Below the pieces are notes generated by a model. That model worked only from the letters and a program-made list of their open reading frames with translations. It made no database searches and was not told where the DNA came from. 64,000 nucleotides of DNA from Bradyrhizobium sp. ORS 278. Lineage in GTDB: Bacteria; Pseudomonadota; Alphaproteobacteria; Rhizobiales; Xanthobacteraceae. This document shows positions 35,198-45,206 of this stretch, in pieces. The DNA lies in NCBI RefSeq assembly GCF_000026145.1, contig NC_009445.1, forward strand, positions 3,348,001-3,412,000. The letters are read 5' to 3'. A program made the translations under genes and the position numbers. Within the stretch, counting starts at the first letter, position 1, and each line of letters opens with the position of its first letter.

Positions 35198-35650
35198 ATG
35201 GGCGCAATCAACAGACGACAGGCATTCCTTCTCGGCGGCGGTTTCGTCGCCTTGACGGTGCTGCCGATGGCCGCCAACGCCGAGCCGAGCAACGACGCGG
35301 CCGAGATGATCAAGAAGTTCACCGGCGGCAAGGATGCCACGAAGGGCAAGATCACGCTCGATCTGCCCGAGATCGCCGAGAACGGCAACACCGTGCCGCT
35401 CGCGCTCTCTGTCGAGAGCCCGATGACGGCTGACAACTACGTCAAGGAGGTGCTGTTCGTGGCCGACGGCAATCCGAACGCTGGCGTCGCGACGCTGATG
35501 TTCACGCCGATGTCCGGCAAGGCCGAGGCCTCGATCCGCATCCGCCTGGCGCAGACCCAGAACGTGATCGCGGTCGCCAAGATGAGCGACGGCTCGCTGT
35601 TCACCGAGCGCAAGACCGTCAAGGTCACCATCGGCGGCTGCGGCGGCTGA
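35198..35650 (+). CDS. soxY: SoxY, sulfur-carrier subunit
   Basis: A 150-residue protein with a Tat signal (NRRQAFLLGGGFVALTVLP) and the invariant C-terminal GGCGG swinging arm, Cys148, to which thiosulfate is attached as a thioconjugate. Its partner SoxZ is encoded 18 bases downstream; SoxZ has no signal and is normally exported with SoxY through Tat. GGAGG precedes the ATG. Confidence 0.95.
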   Translation: MGAINRRQAFLLGGGFVALTVLPMAANAEPSNDAAEMIKKFTGGKDATKGKITLDLPEIAENGNTVPLALSVESPMTADNYVKEVLFVADGNPNAGVATLMFTPMSGKAEASIRIRLAQTQNVIAVAKMSDGSLFTERKTVKVTIGGCGG

Positions 35651-35668
35651 GACAGGGGAGAGACTGAT

Positions 35669-35995
35669 ATGGCAGACAAGCCGCGAATCAAGCTTCCGAA
35701 GGAAGCCAAGAAGGGCGAGATCATCCAGATCAAGACGCTGGTCTCGCATCTGATGGAATCGGGCCAGCGCAAGGATGCGCAGGGCAAGCCGATCCCACGC
35801 AAGATCATCAACAAGTTCGCTTGCGAGTTCAACGGCAAGCCGGTGTTCTCCTGTGCGCTGGAGCCGGCGATCTCGGCCAACCCGTACATCCAGTTTGACG
35901 CGAAGGTCGACGAAGAGGGCACCTTCAAGTTCGCCTGGACGGATGACGACGGCTCGGTGGTGACGGCCGAGGAAAAGATCGCGTTGAAGGCCTGA
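35669..35995 (+). CDS. soxZ: SoxZ, sulfur-carrier partner subunit
   Basis: A 108-residue immunoglobulin-like protein without signal peptide, starting MADKPRIKLPKEAKKGEIIQ and containing the typical KTLVSHLMESGQRKD and IPRKIINKFACEFNGKPVFS segments. It forms the SoxYZ heterodimer that carries covalently bound sulfur intermediates between SoxXA, SoxB and SoxCD. Confidence 0.95.
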   Translation: MADKPRIKLPKEAKKGEIIQIKTLVSHLMESGQRKDAQGKPIPRKIINKFACEFNGKPVFSCALEPAISANPYIQFDAKVDEEGTFKFAWTDDDGSVVTAEEKIALKA

Positions 35996-36029
35996 TTGGC
36001 AGGCTGCCGATCGCTACAGGGAGTGACGG

Positions 36030-36854
36030 ATGTCCATTCGCTACGGTTCTCTCGCTGTCCTGGCCACGGCCGCGCTGACCCTTTCGGCGATCGCCGTGTT
36101 CGGGCAGGAGGCGGAACGGAAGGGCATTCCGGCGCCTCCCGGCCACGTCTTCAAGACCATCATCTCGGGCTATCAGTTCCGCACCAAGGAGACCCGCGCG
36201 CTGCAGGATGATGACCTGGAGAACCCGGGCTTCCTCGCGGTGGAGCGGGCGGCCGATGTCTGGAAGTCGGTCGACGGCAGCGAAGGCAAGTCGTGCATGA
36301 GCTGCCACGGCGAGGCGGAAACGACCATGAAGGGCGTCGGCGCTGCCATGCCCAAATGGAGCGAGAAGCTCAACAAGCCGGTCAATCTCGAGCAGCAGAT
36401 CAACATCTGCCGCACCGAGCACATGAAGGCGCAGCCCTGGGCGTTCAAGTCCAAGGAGCTGACGGACATGACGACCTTCGTCCGCTTCCAGTCGCGCGGC
36501 ATGCCGGTGGCTGTCAAGACCGACGGTCCGATGTCGCCCTGGTTCGAGAAGGGTAAGGAGATCTACTACACGCGTGTCGGCCAGCTCGATCTCGCCTGCG
36601 CCTCGTGCCACGAGAAGAACAACGGCAAGTTCATGCGCGCTGATTTCCTCAGCCAGGGCCAGACCAACGGCTTTCCGACCTACCGGCTGCGTGATCAGCG
36701 CCTGATCCCGCTGCACGAGCGCTTCGAGGGTTGCATGTTCGATGTCCGCGGCGTGCCCTACAAGCCGCTGTCGGACGAGTTCCTCGCGCTAGAGCTCTAC
36801 GTCGCCTGGCGCGGCATCGGTCTGCCCGTCGAGACACCGTCGGTCCGCAACTAG
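36030..36854 (+). CDS. soxA: SoxA, diheme cytochrome L-cysteine S-thiosulfotransferase
   Basis: A 274-residue periplasmic protein with signal peptide. Two heme sites are intact, CMSCH (Cys89-His93) and CASCH (Cys190-His194), so this is the diheme form as in Rhodovulum; some SoxA proteins have only the second. The active-site Cys, which is persulfidated and ligates heme 2, is Cys235 in RFEGCMFDVR. With SoxX it fuses thiosulfate to SoxY Cys148. Confidence 0.95.
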   Translation: MSIRYGSLAVLATAALTLSAIAVFGQEAERKGIPAPPGHVFKTIISGYQFRTKETRALQDDDLENPGFLAVERAADVWKSVDGSEGKSCMSCHGEAETTMKGVGAAMPKWSEKLNKPVNLEQQINICRTEHMKAQPWAFKSKELTDMTTFVRFQSRGMPVAVKTDGPMSPWFEKGKEIYYTRVGQLDLACASCHEKNNGKFMRADFLSQGQTNGFPTYRLRDQRLIPLHERFEGCMFDVRGVPYKPLSDEFLALELYVAWRGIGLPVETPSVRN

Positions 36855-36874
36855 CGGACACAAGGATAGACATC

Positions 36875-38554
36875 ATGATATCGCGTCGCGAATTCGTTCA
36901 GGTCGCATTGGCGGCGGCTGCCTTGTCGGGCGGCACGTCCCGCGCCTTTGCGCAGCAGAAGCTGACCGAGAAGGAGCTTCTTGCGTTCGATCCGGTCGGC
37001 AATGTCACGCTGGTGCATGTCACCGACATCCACGGCCAGCTCATGCCGCTGTATTTCCGCGAGCCGTCGACCAATCTCGGCGTCGGCGACGCCAAGGGCC
37101 AGCCGCCGCATGTCACCGGCAAGGATTTTCTCACCCGCTTCGGCATCGCGCCGGGCTCGTCGTCGGCCTATGCGCTGACCTCCGAGGATTTCGAGGCGCT
37201 CGCCAAGACCTACGGGCGGATCGGCGGGCTCGACCGCGCCGCCACCGTCATCAAGGCCATCCGCGCCGAGCGCGGCGACAAGGTCGTGCTGCTCGATGGC
37301 GGCGACACCTGGCAGGGATCCTGGACGTCATTGAAGACACGTGGCCAGGACATGATCGACTGCATGGTGCTGCTCAAGCCCGATGCGATGACGGGGCATT
37401 GGGAGTTCACCTACGGCAGCGAGCGCGTCAAGCAGGCAGTCGATGCGCTCGGCTTCCCGTTCCTCGGTCTCAACATCCGCGACACCGAGTGGAACGAGCC
37501 GGCGTTCGAAGCCTCGACGATGATTGAGCGCGGTGGCCTCAAGATCGCGGTGCTCGGCCAGGCCTTTCCGTACACGCCCGTCGCCAATCCGCGCTGGATG
37601 ATTCCGAACTGGTCGTTCGGCGTGCGCGAGGAGGATGTCCAGACCCAGGTCGACAAGGCGCGCAAGGACGGCGCAGGTCTGGTGGTGCTGCTGTCGCACA
37701 ACGGCTTCGACGTGGACCGTAAGCTGGCGAGCCGCGTCAAGGGCCTCGACGTCATCCTCACCGGTCACACCCATGATGCGCTGCCCGAGGCGGTCAAGGT
37801 CGGCAAGACGCTGCTGATCGCGTCGGGGTCGTCCGGCAAGTTCGTCTCGCGGCTCGATCTCGACGTCAGGGATGGCGAGGTCAAGGGCTATCGTTACAAG
37901 CTGATCCCGCTGTTCTCCGACGTGATCACGCCTGATCCGGCGATGGCCGCCAAGATCGCCGAGGTGCGCAAGCCGTTTGCCGCCGATCTCGGCCGTGCGC
38001 TGGGACGGACCGAAACGCTGCTATATCGCCGGGGGAATTTCAACGGCACGTTCGACGACCTGATCTGCCAGGCGCTGCTGCAGGAGCGCGACGCGGAGAT
38101 CGCGCTGTCGCCGGGCTTCCGCTGGGGCACCAGCGTGATGCCGGGCCAGGACATCACCTTCGAGGACGTCACCAACGCCACCGCGATCACCTATCCCGCG
38201 GTGTATCGGATGGGCATGACCGGCACGCGCCTCAAGGAGATCATCGAGGACGTCGCCGACAATCTGTTCAACGTCGACCCGTACTACCAGCAGGGCGGCG
38301 ACATGGTTCGCATCGGCGGCATGTCCTATGCGATCGACGTCAACAAGCCGCAGGGGCAGCGCATCTCCGACATGCGCCTGATCAAGACCGGCGCCGCGAT
38401 CGATCCGGCGCGCGAATATCAGGTCGCCGGCTGGGCCAGCGTCAACGAAGGCACGCAGGGCCCGCCGATCTGGGAGGTCGTGTCGAGCTATCTGCAGCGC
38501 CAGAAAACCGTGCGTCTCGAGCCCAACCGGGCCGTCAAAGTCTCCGGAGTGTGA
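36875..38554 (+). CDS. soxB: SoxB, dimanganese thiosulfohydrolase
   Basis: A 559-residue periplasmic enzyme that hydrolyses sulfate off the SoxYZ-bound intermediate. Tat signal SRREFVQVALAAAALSGG; metallophosphoesterase-type metal motifs VTDIHGQLMP, LDGGDTWQGS, MTGHWEFTYG (the SoxB variant of GNHE), LLSHNG and LTGHTHD; 5'-nucleotidase C-like domain after about residue 380. AAGGA lies 8 bases before ATG 36875; the frame is open 48 codons upstream, overlapping soxA, but without a signal peptide. The stop overlaps a GTG in front of soxC. Confidence 0.96.
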   Translation: MISRREFVQVALAAAALSGGTSRAFAQQKLTEKELLAFDPVGNVTLVHVTDIHGQLMPLYFREPSTNLGVGDAKGQPPHVTGKDFLTRFGIAPGSSSAYALTSEDFEALAKTYGRIGGLDRAATVIKAIRAERGDKVVLLDGGDTWQGSWTSLKTRGQDMIDCMVLLKPDAMTGHWEFTYGSERVKQAVDALGFPFLGLNIRDTEWNEPAFEASTMIERGGLKIAVLGQAFPYTPVANPRWMIPNWSFGVREEDVQTQVDKARKDGAGLVVLLSHNGFDVDRKLASRVKGLDVILTGHTHDALPEAVKVGKTLLIASGSSGKFVSRLDLDVRDGEVKGYRYKLIPLFSDVITPDPAMAAKIAEVRKPFAADLGRALGRTETLLYRRGNFNGTFDDLICQALLQERDAEIALSPGFRWGTSVMPGQDITFEDVTNATAITYPAVYRMGMTGTRLKEIIEDVADNLFNVDPYYQQGGDMVRIGGMSYAIDVNKPQGQRISDMRLIKTGAAIDPAREYQVAGWASVNEGTQGPPIWEVVSSYLQRQKTVRLEPNRAVKVSGV

Positions 38555-38559
38555 CGACG

Positions 38560-39826
38560 ATGTCCAAGGACAAATCGCTTTCCTCAGCCCCACGCGCGTC
38601 GCGGCGCGGCTTCCTGACCGCGGCGGGCGGCCTCGCGGCCACGGCGCTGGCGTCGCAAGCGCGTGCCGGCGCCGGCAATCCTGCCAATCAGCCGCCGAAC
38701 GTGCCGGAATGGACCCGCACGCTCGGCGAGGGCGTCGCGGTTCGCCCCTACGGCAAGCCGTCGAAATTCGAGAAGGACGTCATCCGCCGCGACGTCGAAT
38801 GGCTGACGGCGTCGCGCGAATCCTCCGTCAGCTTCACGCCGCTGCATGAGCTGGAAGGCATCATCACGCCGAACGGACTGTGCTTCGAGCGTCACCACGG
38901 CGGCGTCGCCGAGGTCGATCCGGCCGATCACCGGCTGATGATCCATGGCCTGGTCGAGCGGCCGCTGCTGCTGTCGCTCGACGAGCTCAAGCGCTACCCG
39001 CGCGTCAACCGCATCCATTTCATGGAATGCGCGGCCAATTCCGGAATGGAGTGGCGCGGCGCCCAGCTCAACGGCTGCCAGTTCACCCATGGCATGATCC
39101 ACTGCGTGCAGTACACCGGCGTCTCGCTGCGCACGCTGCTGGAGGAGACCGGCGTCAAGCCGAGCGGCAAGTGGCTGCTGGTCGAGGGCGCCGACTCTGC
39201 CTCGATGGATCGCAGCCTGCCGATCGAGAAGGCGCTCGACGATTGCATCATCGCCTACAAGATGAACGGCGAGGCGCTGTATCCCGAACAGGGCTATCCG
39301 ATGCGCTTGGTCGTGCCGGGATGGCAGGGCAATCTCTGGGTTAAGTGGCTGCGCCGCATCGAGGTCGGCGATCAGCCCTGGCACACCCGCGAGGAGACGT
39401 CGAAGTACACGGACCTCCTGCCGAACGGCAAGGCGCGCCGTTTCACCTGGGCGATGGATCCGAAGTCGGTGATCACGAGCCCGAGCCCGCAGGCGCCGAT
39501 CAAGCATGGCAAGGGCTTTACGATCGTCTCGGGCCTGGCGTGGTCGGGCAGCGGCAAGGTCAAGCGCGTGGATGTGTCGCTCGACGGCGGCCGCAACTGG
39601 TGGCCGGCGCGGATCGATGGCCCTGTGCTCGATAAGGCGCTAACCCGCTTTTACTACGAGTTCGACTGGAACGGCGAGCCACTGCTGCTGCAGTCCCGGG
39701 TGCAGGACGAGACCGGCTACGTCCAGCCGTCCAAGGCTGAGCTGCGCAAGGTGCGCGGCTACAACTCCATCTATCACAACAATGGCATCCAGACCTGGCA
39801 TGTGCAGGCAAACGGTGAGGTCGAGA

Positions 39827-39843
<17 letters not shown>
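38560..39843 (+). CDS. soxC: SoxC, molybdenum sulfane dehydrogenase subunit
   Basis: A 427-residue member of the sulfite oxidase family with a Tat signal (SRRGFLTAAGGLAATALAS). The molybdenum-ligating Cys is Cys157 in HFMECAANSG; the molybdopterin domain is followed by the Mo-co dimerisation domain (KRVDVSLDGGRNWWPARI). With SoxD it removes six electrons from the SoxY-bound sulfane sulfur, allowing complete oxidation of thiosulfate to sulfate without sulfur globules. GGAG lies 9 bases before ATG 38560; GTG 38551 is an alternative that overlaps the soxB stop. Confidence 0.95.
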
Positions 39844-40561
<718 letters not shown>

Positions 40562-40563
40562 CG

Positions 40564-41022
40564 ATGGTCGGATGCAGCCGCCGCGAGATGCTGTTGGCGG
40601 CCGCATCGGTCACGCTCGCGATAAGCGGGGCTGCCTCCATTGCCGCCGCAGCGGAGCCGCACAGGCTCGCGCTGCAAATTAGCGATGAGGACCCGGCCAA
40701 GATGCGTGCGGTGCTCGACGTCGCCGCCAATGTGTCCCGGCACTATTCGGGCGAGGGCGACGAGGTCGAGATCGTGGTGGTCGCGTTCAACGGCGGGCTC
40801 GACATGCTGCTGGCCGACCGCTCGCCGGTGAAGGAGCGGGTGCTCGGCTTCGCCAAGTCGATGCCCAATGTCAGCTTCATCGCCTGCGGCAACACCTTGG
40901 AGACGCTCGCGAGCAAGGAGGGGCGGCAGCCGCCGCTGCTCGCCGGCGTGACGGTGGTCAAGACCGGTGTCGCGACCCTGCTGGAGCTGGCGGAGAAGAA
41001 CTGGACGATCGTGCGTCCGTGA
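40564..41022 (+). CDS. Periplasmic DsrE-family protein 1
   Basis: A 152-residue protein with a Tat-like leader (CSRREMLLAAASVTLAISGA) and a DsrE/TusD-like fold: RLALQISDEDPAKMRAVLDV, VEIVVVAFNGGLDMLL and a FIACGNTLETL segment in which the Cys is the likely sulfur-binding residue. DsrE-type proteins carry persulfide sulfur, usually in the cytoplasm; export is less usual. It starts 3 bases after soxD and is probably part of the same transcript. Confidence 0.75.
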   Translation: MVGCSRREMLLAAASVTLAISGAASIAAAAEPHRLALQISDEDPAKMRAVLDVAANVSRHYSGEGDEVEIVVVAFNGGLDMLLADRSPVKERVLGFAKSMPNVSFIACGNTLETLASKEGRQPPLLAGVTVVKTGVATLLELAEKNWTIVRP

Positions 41023-41033
41023 AGGAATTTGTG

Positions 41034-41942
41034 ATGCGCTGGTGGCTCGCTCTCGTCGTCTGTCTCGTTGCCTCGGTCGCGCTCGCCGCTGAGGAGCCGC
41101 GCGAGCTCATGATCGGCGGCCGCACGGCGCTTGCGACGCTCAGGCTGCCGGCGCAGTCGGGGCCGGATGTGCCGCTGGTGCTGATGACCCACGGCACGCT
41201 CGCGCACAAGGACATGGAGACCATTCAGGGCCTGTCGAAGGCGCTGGCCGAGCGCGGCATCGCCTCGCTCGCCCACAATCTCGTGCTCGGGCTCGATCGC
41301 CGCACCGGCATGTACGACTGTGCCAAGCCGCATGACTACGCGCCGGATGATGCGATCGAGGAGATCGCCGCCTGGCTCGCCGAGGCGCGCAAGACATCGT
41401 CGCGGATCTTCGTGCTCGGGCATTCGCGCGGCGCCAATCAGCTCGCGCGCTATCTGGTGGCCAACCCGAAAGCCGCGATCGCAGGCGCGATCCTGCTGGC
41501 GCCGGCCACGGCGGGCATCGAGACCAGCCTGAAGGCAGCCTATGCGGAGAGCTATGGCCAGCCTTTGGCGCCGCTGCTCGACAAGGCCGAAGCCGCTGTG
41601 TCCGCGGGGCGTGGCGGCGAGTGGATGTCGGTGCCGGGTTTCATCTATTGCCGCGACGCCAAGGTGACGGCGCGCGCCTTCGCCGCGTTCTATCGCGCCG
41701 ACCGGCGCCAAGACACGGCGGCGCTGATCGCGGGCCTCAGTGTCCCGGTCCTGGTGCTTGCGGCCGCGCAAGACAAGACCGTGCCGGACGTGGCAGCCTC
41801 GTTCGCGCCGCTGGCCGCGCGCGCCGGCAGTCGTGTCCGGCTGGAGACGATCGACGACGCCGATCACTTCTTCCGCGATCTCGCCGCCGAGGATGCCGCT
41901 GATCGCATCGCAGGATTCATTGCAGCCGCGCGTAAGGAGTGA
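41034..41942 (+). CDS. Secreted alpha/beta hydrolase in sox cluster
   Basis: A 302-residue protein with a signal peptide (MRWWLALVVCLVASVALAAE). It shows a nucleophile elbow GHSRGANQ (Ser in HSRG), an oxyanion MTHGTL loop, and late Asp (AAQDKTVPD) and His (DDADHFF) of the catalytic triad. Esterase, thioesterase or peptidase activity cannot be separated by sequence. Enclosed between two exported DsrE-like genes with 4-base-scale spacing (ATG 41034 with AAGGA; GTG 41019 alternative), so a role in releasing or transferring sulfur compounds is possible but only inferred. Confidence 0.78.
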   Translation: MRWWLALVVCLVASVALAAEEPRELMIGGRTALATLRLPAQSGPDVPLVLMTHGTLAHKDMETIQGLSKALAERGIASLAHNLVLGLDRRTGMYDCAKPHDYAPDDAIEEIAAWLAEARKTSSRIFVLGHSRGANQLARYLVANPKAAIAGAILLAPATAGIETSLKAAYAESYGQPLAPLLDKAEAAVSAGRGGEWMSVPGFIYCRDAKVTARAFAAFYRADRRQDTAALIAGLSVPVLVLAAAQDKTVPDVAASFAPLAARAGSRVRLETIDDADHFFRDLAAEDAADRIAGFIAAARKE

Positions 41943-41944
41943 CC

Positions 41945-42385
41945 ATGGAACGACGATCCTTGATGCAAGCCGGGCTTGCCAGCCTGTTCGGACTATTGGG
42001 TGTCGGCAGCGCCCGGGCCGCGACGGAGTCGCCGCGCCAGCGGGTCGCCTATCATCTGGCCGACCAGGATCGCGCGCTGTTCGTGCTCGGCAACATCCAG
42101 AACCATGTCGACGGCACCGGCGGACCCGGTCACGCCGACATCCGGCTGGTGATCCACGGTCCGGGGTTGCGCGCCTTTCACGCGATCTCGGCCGATCAGA
42201 CCATTTCGGGCCTTGCCGAACGGCTCATGAAGGCCGGCGTCAGCTTCGAAGCCTGCGCCAACACCATGAAGGCGCAGGGCGTGAAGCTCGACGATCTCCT
42301 GCCCGGCTTCGCGGTGGCGGAGAAAGGCGGGGTGGTGCGCCTCACCGAGCTGCAGCAGAGCGGATATGCCTATCTGCGCCCGTAG
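41945..42385 (+). CDS. Periplasmic DsrE-family protein 2
   Basis: A 146-residue protein with a Tat-like leader (ERRSLMQAGLASLFGLLG). The mature part VAYHLADQDRALFVLGNIQN, IRLVIHGPGLRAFH and FEACANTMKAQG parallels the first DsrE-like protein, with the Cys of EACANT at the equivalent place to IACGNT. AAGGAG lies 5 bases before ATG 41945. The two paralogues flank the hydrolase. Confidence 0.75.
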   Translation: MERRSLMQAGLASLFGLLGVGSARAATESPRQRVAYHLADQDRALFVLGNIQNHVDGTGGPGHADIRLVIHGPGLRAFHAISADQTISGLAERLMKAGVSFEACANTMKAQGVKLDDLLPGFAVAEKGGVVRLTELQQSGYAYLRP

Positions 42386-42452
42386 CGGGTGCATGCGTCC
42401 CACCGAGGCCGCCCGGCGTGACCGCCGACAGACCTGAACGACGAGAGCGCCC

Positions 42453-43553
42453 GTGCTCACCGCATTGATCGACCTTCTGGGTGAGGAGCTGGTGTCGCTG
42501 CTGGGCGGGCTCGCGGTCGGCGGCGCGTTCGGCTTCTTCGCCCAGCGCAGCCGCTTCTGCCTGCGGGCGGCGACGATCGAGTTCGCGCGCGGGCAGGGCG
42601 GGCCGCGTCTGGCGGTGTGGCTCCTCACCTTCGCCTCGGCGCTGCTCGGCACCCAGGCGCTGGTGGCGATGGGCCTGCTCGATGTGTCCGAAGCGCGCCA
42701 GCTGGCACAGCAGGGCAGCATCTCCGGCGCGATGATCGGCGGCACCCTGTTCGGCTGCGGCATGATCCTGGCGCGCGGCTGTGCCAGCCGGCTCCTGGTG
42801 CTCTCGGCGAACGGCAATCTGCGGGCGCTGCTGTCCGGCTTGATCTTCGCGGTGACGGCGCAGTCTGCCTATCGTGGCCTGCTCGCGCCGGCGCGCGAGT
42901 GGCTCACCAATCTCTGGCTCGTCGACGGCGGGCCGTCCCGCGACATCATGAGCCTGTTCGGCGGCGGCACGCCCGAGAAGCTCGGCTTCGGCATGTTGTG
43001 GTTCGTGGCCGGCCTCGCCGCGGTGTCGAAGTTTCAGGTCGGCGCGAAGGTCCTGCGCTCGGCCGTGGCCGCGGGCGCGGCAGTCGTGGCGGGCTGGCTG
43101 CTGACGTATCAGCTCGGCCAGGCCTCGTTCGCGCCGGTGCCGCTGAAGAGCCTGACGTTCAGCGGGCCTTCCGCCGAGCTCCTGATGCAGGTGCTGGCCA
43201 GCCCCCAGCTGAAGCCGGGGTTCGACCTCGGCATCATCCCGGGCGTCTTTCTCGGCTCGTTCGTCGCCGCCGCGCTGGCCCGCGAGCTCAATCTCGAAGG
43301 CTTTTCCGACGGCCGCGGCATGCGGCGCTATCTGATCGGCGCCGTCCTCATGGGCTTCGGCGCGATGCTGGCCGGCGGCTGCGCGGTCGGGGCCGGCGTG
43401 ACCGGAGCGTCGGTGTTCGCGCTGACGGCCTGGATCGTGCTCGGCGGCATGTGGATCGGCGCGGCGGTGACCGATTTCGTCGTCGATCGCTGGCTGTTCG
43501 GAGCCAAACGGGCGCAGCGCGACACACTGTCGAGCACGGCGGCGCCCTCATAA
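42453..43553 (+). CDS. YeeE/YedE two-domain sulfur transport protein
   Basis: A 366-residue inner-membrane protein starting at GTG 42453. Conserved cysteines are in QRSRFCLRAA, FGCGMILARGCASRLLVLSA and MLAGGCAVGAGVTGAS, the TsuA/YeeE signature for thiosulfate or sulfane transport. Last gene of the rightward sox transcript; the next YeeE pair has its own promoter region. Confidence 0.85.
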   Translation: MLTALIDLLGEELVSLLGGLAVGGAFGFFAQRSRFCLRAATIEFARGQGGPRLAVWLLTFASALLGTQALVAMGLLDVSEARQLAQQGSISGAMIGGTLFGCGMILARGCASRLLVLSANGNLRALLSGLIFAVTAQSAYRGLLAPAREWLTNLWLVDGGPSRDIMSLFGGGTPEKLGFGMLWFVAGLAAVSKFQVGAKVLRSAVAAGAAVVAGWLLTYQLGQASFAPVPLKSLTFSGPSAELLMQVLASPQLKPGFDLGIIPGVFLGSFVAAALARELNLEGFSDGRGMRRYLIGAVLMGFGAMLAGGCAVGAGVTGASVFALTAWIVLGGMWIGAAVTDFVVDRWLFGAKRAQRDTLSSTAAPS

Positions 43554-43556
43554 TTT

Positions 43557-43587
43557 ATATTCACAAGTTCGAATGTACGTATATAAT
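43557..43587 (+). promoter_or_regulatory. Promoter/operator candidate of the YeeE pair
   Basis: atattc (43557-43562), ttcgaatgtac (43568-43578) and tataat (43582-43587) in a short AT-rich stretch. The middle element matches attcgaatatgtac of the soxS/soxV region except for an internal AT deletion and the first base. Lies 50-80 bases before the first gene of the pair. Confidence 0.55.
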
Positions 43588-43637
43588 GAGTGCACCAGCG
43601 CGGCATGCGCCGCGCGCGAGCAGGGAGGACAGGCGTC

Positions 43638-44189
43638 ATGACGATCATGACCGACGTCGTAGTCGGAGATGCAAGGAAGTCCAGGCGGATCGACTGGTCG
43701 CCTTACCTGGTCGGAGCCGGCATCGGCATCCTGAGCTGGGTGGCCTTTGCCGGATTTGGCGATCCGCTCGGCGTGACGACCGCGTTTTCACGGATCGCGT
43801 CGTTGTTCGCCGCGCCGGTGATCGGATCCGAAGCCGTCGCCGCCAACAGCTATTGGAAATCGATGCCGCTGAAATGGGACTACGGCGTCTGGTTCCTGGT
43901 CGGCATTCCACTCGGCGCGTTCCTGTCGGCGATCATCTCGGGGACCTGGCGGCTCGAGCTGGTGCCGGAGGTCTGGAAGGAGCGCTTCGGTCCGTCGGTG
44001 TTCAAGCGCTTTGTCGCTGCGTTTCTCGGCGGCATCGTCATCATGTATGGCGCGCGGCTGGCCGGTGGCTGCACCAGCGGACACGGCATTTCCGGCGGGC
44101 TGCAATTGGCGCTGTCGAGCTGGCTGTTCCTGGCGGTGATGTTCGCGACCGGCCTGGCCGTGTCACGCTTGATGTTCCGCAAGGCCTGA
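43638..44189 (+). CDS. Single-domain YeeE/YedE protein (PmpA-like half)
   Basis: A 183-residue membrane protein with four or five helices and one Cys motif, YGARLAGGCTSGHGISGGLQ, typical of one half of the YeeE family. GGGAGG lies 11 bases before ATG 43638. With the next gene it forms a split two-part transporter comparable to the paired PmpA/PmpB proteins. Confidence 0.83.
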   Translation: MTIMTDVVVGDARKSRRIDWSPYLVGAGIGILSWVAFAGFGDPLGVTTAFSRIASLFAAPVIGSEAVAANSYWKSMPLKWDYGVWFLVGIPLGAFLSAIISGTWRLELVPEVWKERFGPSVFKRFVAAFLGGIVIMYGARLAGGCTSGHGISGGLQLALSSWLFLAVMFATGLAVSRLMFRKA

Positions 44190-44203
44190 GAGGGAGAGAG
44201 GTC

Positions 44204-44761
44204 ATGACGTCTTTGATGAGCATCGCCGGCCCGATCCTGATGGGCGCTGTATTCGGCTATCTGCTGCAGCAGGGCAAGGTCACGAGTTGCAACGTGATTG
44301 AGAATCAGTTCCGTCTGCGTGACTTCACCGTCTTGAAGGTGATCGGCACCGCGATCGTGGTCGGTGGCATCGGCGTGCTGCTGCTGGTCGACACCGGCAA
44401 CACGAAATACTACGTCAAGGACGCCAACATGCTGGCGGTCACGCTCGGCGCGGCCTTGTTCGGCGTCGGCATGGTCGTCTACGGCTACTGCCCGGGCACC
44501 GCGCTCGGCGCCATCGCTAGCGGCAGCGTCCACGCAGCGGTTGGGGCTTTCGGCATGATCGTCGGCGCCATCCTCTATGCGCTGAGCTTCGACTGGTTGA
44601 AGGCCCACATCCTCAATGTCTGGGCACTCGGCAAGGTGCGGCTGCCCGATATCACCGGCGTGCCGGATGGCGTCTGGTTCGCCGCGCTGGCCATCGGCGC
44701 TGGCGCGTTCTTCTTCTGGGTCGAGGCGTCGGAGGCCAAGGCGAAGCGCGCGCAAGGTTAG
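44204..44761 (+). CDS. Single-domain YeeE/YedE protein (PmpB-like half)
   Basis: A 185-residue membrane protein with Cys motifs LLQQGKVTSCNVIENQF and VYGYCPGTALGAIA. GGGAGAGAG precedes the ATG. It begins 14 bases after the partner gene and is followed at 48 bases by a rhodanese gene, a common trio for sulfur import and transfer. Confidence 0.83.
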   Translation: MTSLMSIAGPILMGAVFGYLLQQGKVTSCNVIENQFRLRDFTVLKVIGTAIVVGGIGVLLLVDTGNTKYYVKDANMLAVTLGAALFGVGMVVYGYCPGTALGAIASGSVHAAVGAFGMIVGAILYALSFDWLKAHILNVWALGKVRLPDITGVPDGVWFAALAIGAGAFFFWVEASEAKAKRAQG

Positions 44762-44809
44762 GTCGCTTCGTCCGATCCGCCCATCATCAACAGTCGAGAG
44801 GTTCATCCA

Positions 44810-45151
44810 ATGCTGGCAGGATTGTTCAACAAGCTGACGGGATCGACCAGCGTGCCGGCGATCGAGCACGACGAGCTGGTCAAGGCGCATCAACGGCGCA
44901 GCTGCGTCATCGTCGACGTCCGCGAGCCGCACGAGTTCAACGGTGGCCACATCCCGGGCGCGATCAACCACCCGCTTTCAAGATTCGATCCGGACAGCCT
45001 CGTGCACGACAAGCCGGTGATTCTGATCTGCCAAGCCGGCGGCCGCTCGGCCACGGCATTAAGGCGAGCGCTGGCGGCGGGGCGGCAGGACATCCGCCAC
45101 TACGCCGGCGGCATGAGCCGCTGGCGCGCGCATGGCGGTCCGGTCGCCTAG
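44810..45151 (+). CDS. Single-domain rhodanese-like sulfurtransferase
   Basis: A 113-residue cytoplasmic rhodanese domain: VIVDVREPHEFNGGHIPGAI and the active-site loop ICQAGGRSA with catalytic Cys74. It transfers sulfane sulfur to a thiol acceptor; after import by the YeeE pair it would receive sulfur in the cytoplasm. Convergent with the dsbA-like gene. Confidence 0.88.
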   Translation: MLAGLFNKLTGSTSVPAIEHDELVKAHQRRSCVIVDVREPHEFNGGHIPGAINHPLSRFDPDSLVHDKPVILICQAGGRSATALRRALAAGRQDIRHYAGGMSRWRAHGGPVA

Positions 45152-45206
45152 GCGGCCGGTCCGGATCGGCTGAACATAACGCCAGCGTCGCGTTTGACGA
45201 CGGACG

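Noticed and set aside
42617..44761. 714-codon frame spanning three YeeE genes
   Set aside because: Only the last 185 codons are real (44204-44761). Upstream it is an out-of-frame reading of two other YeeE genes.
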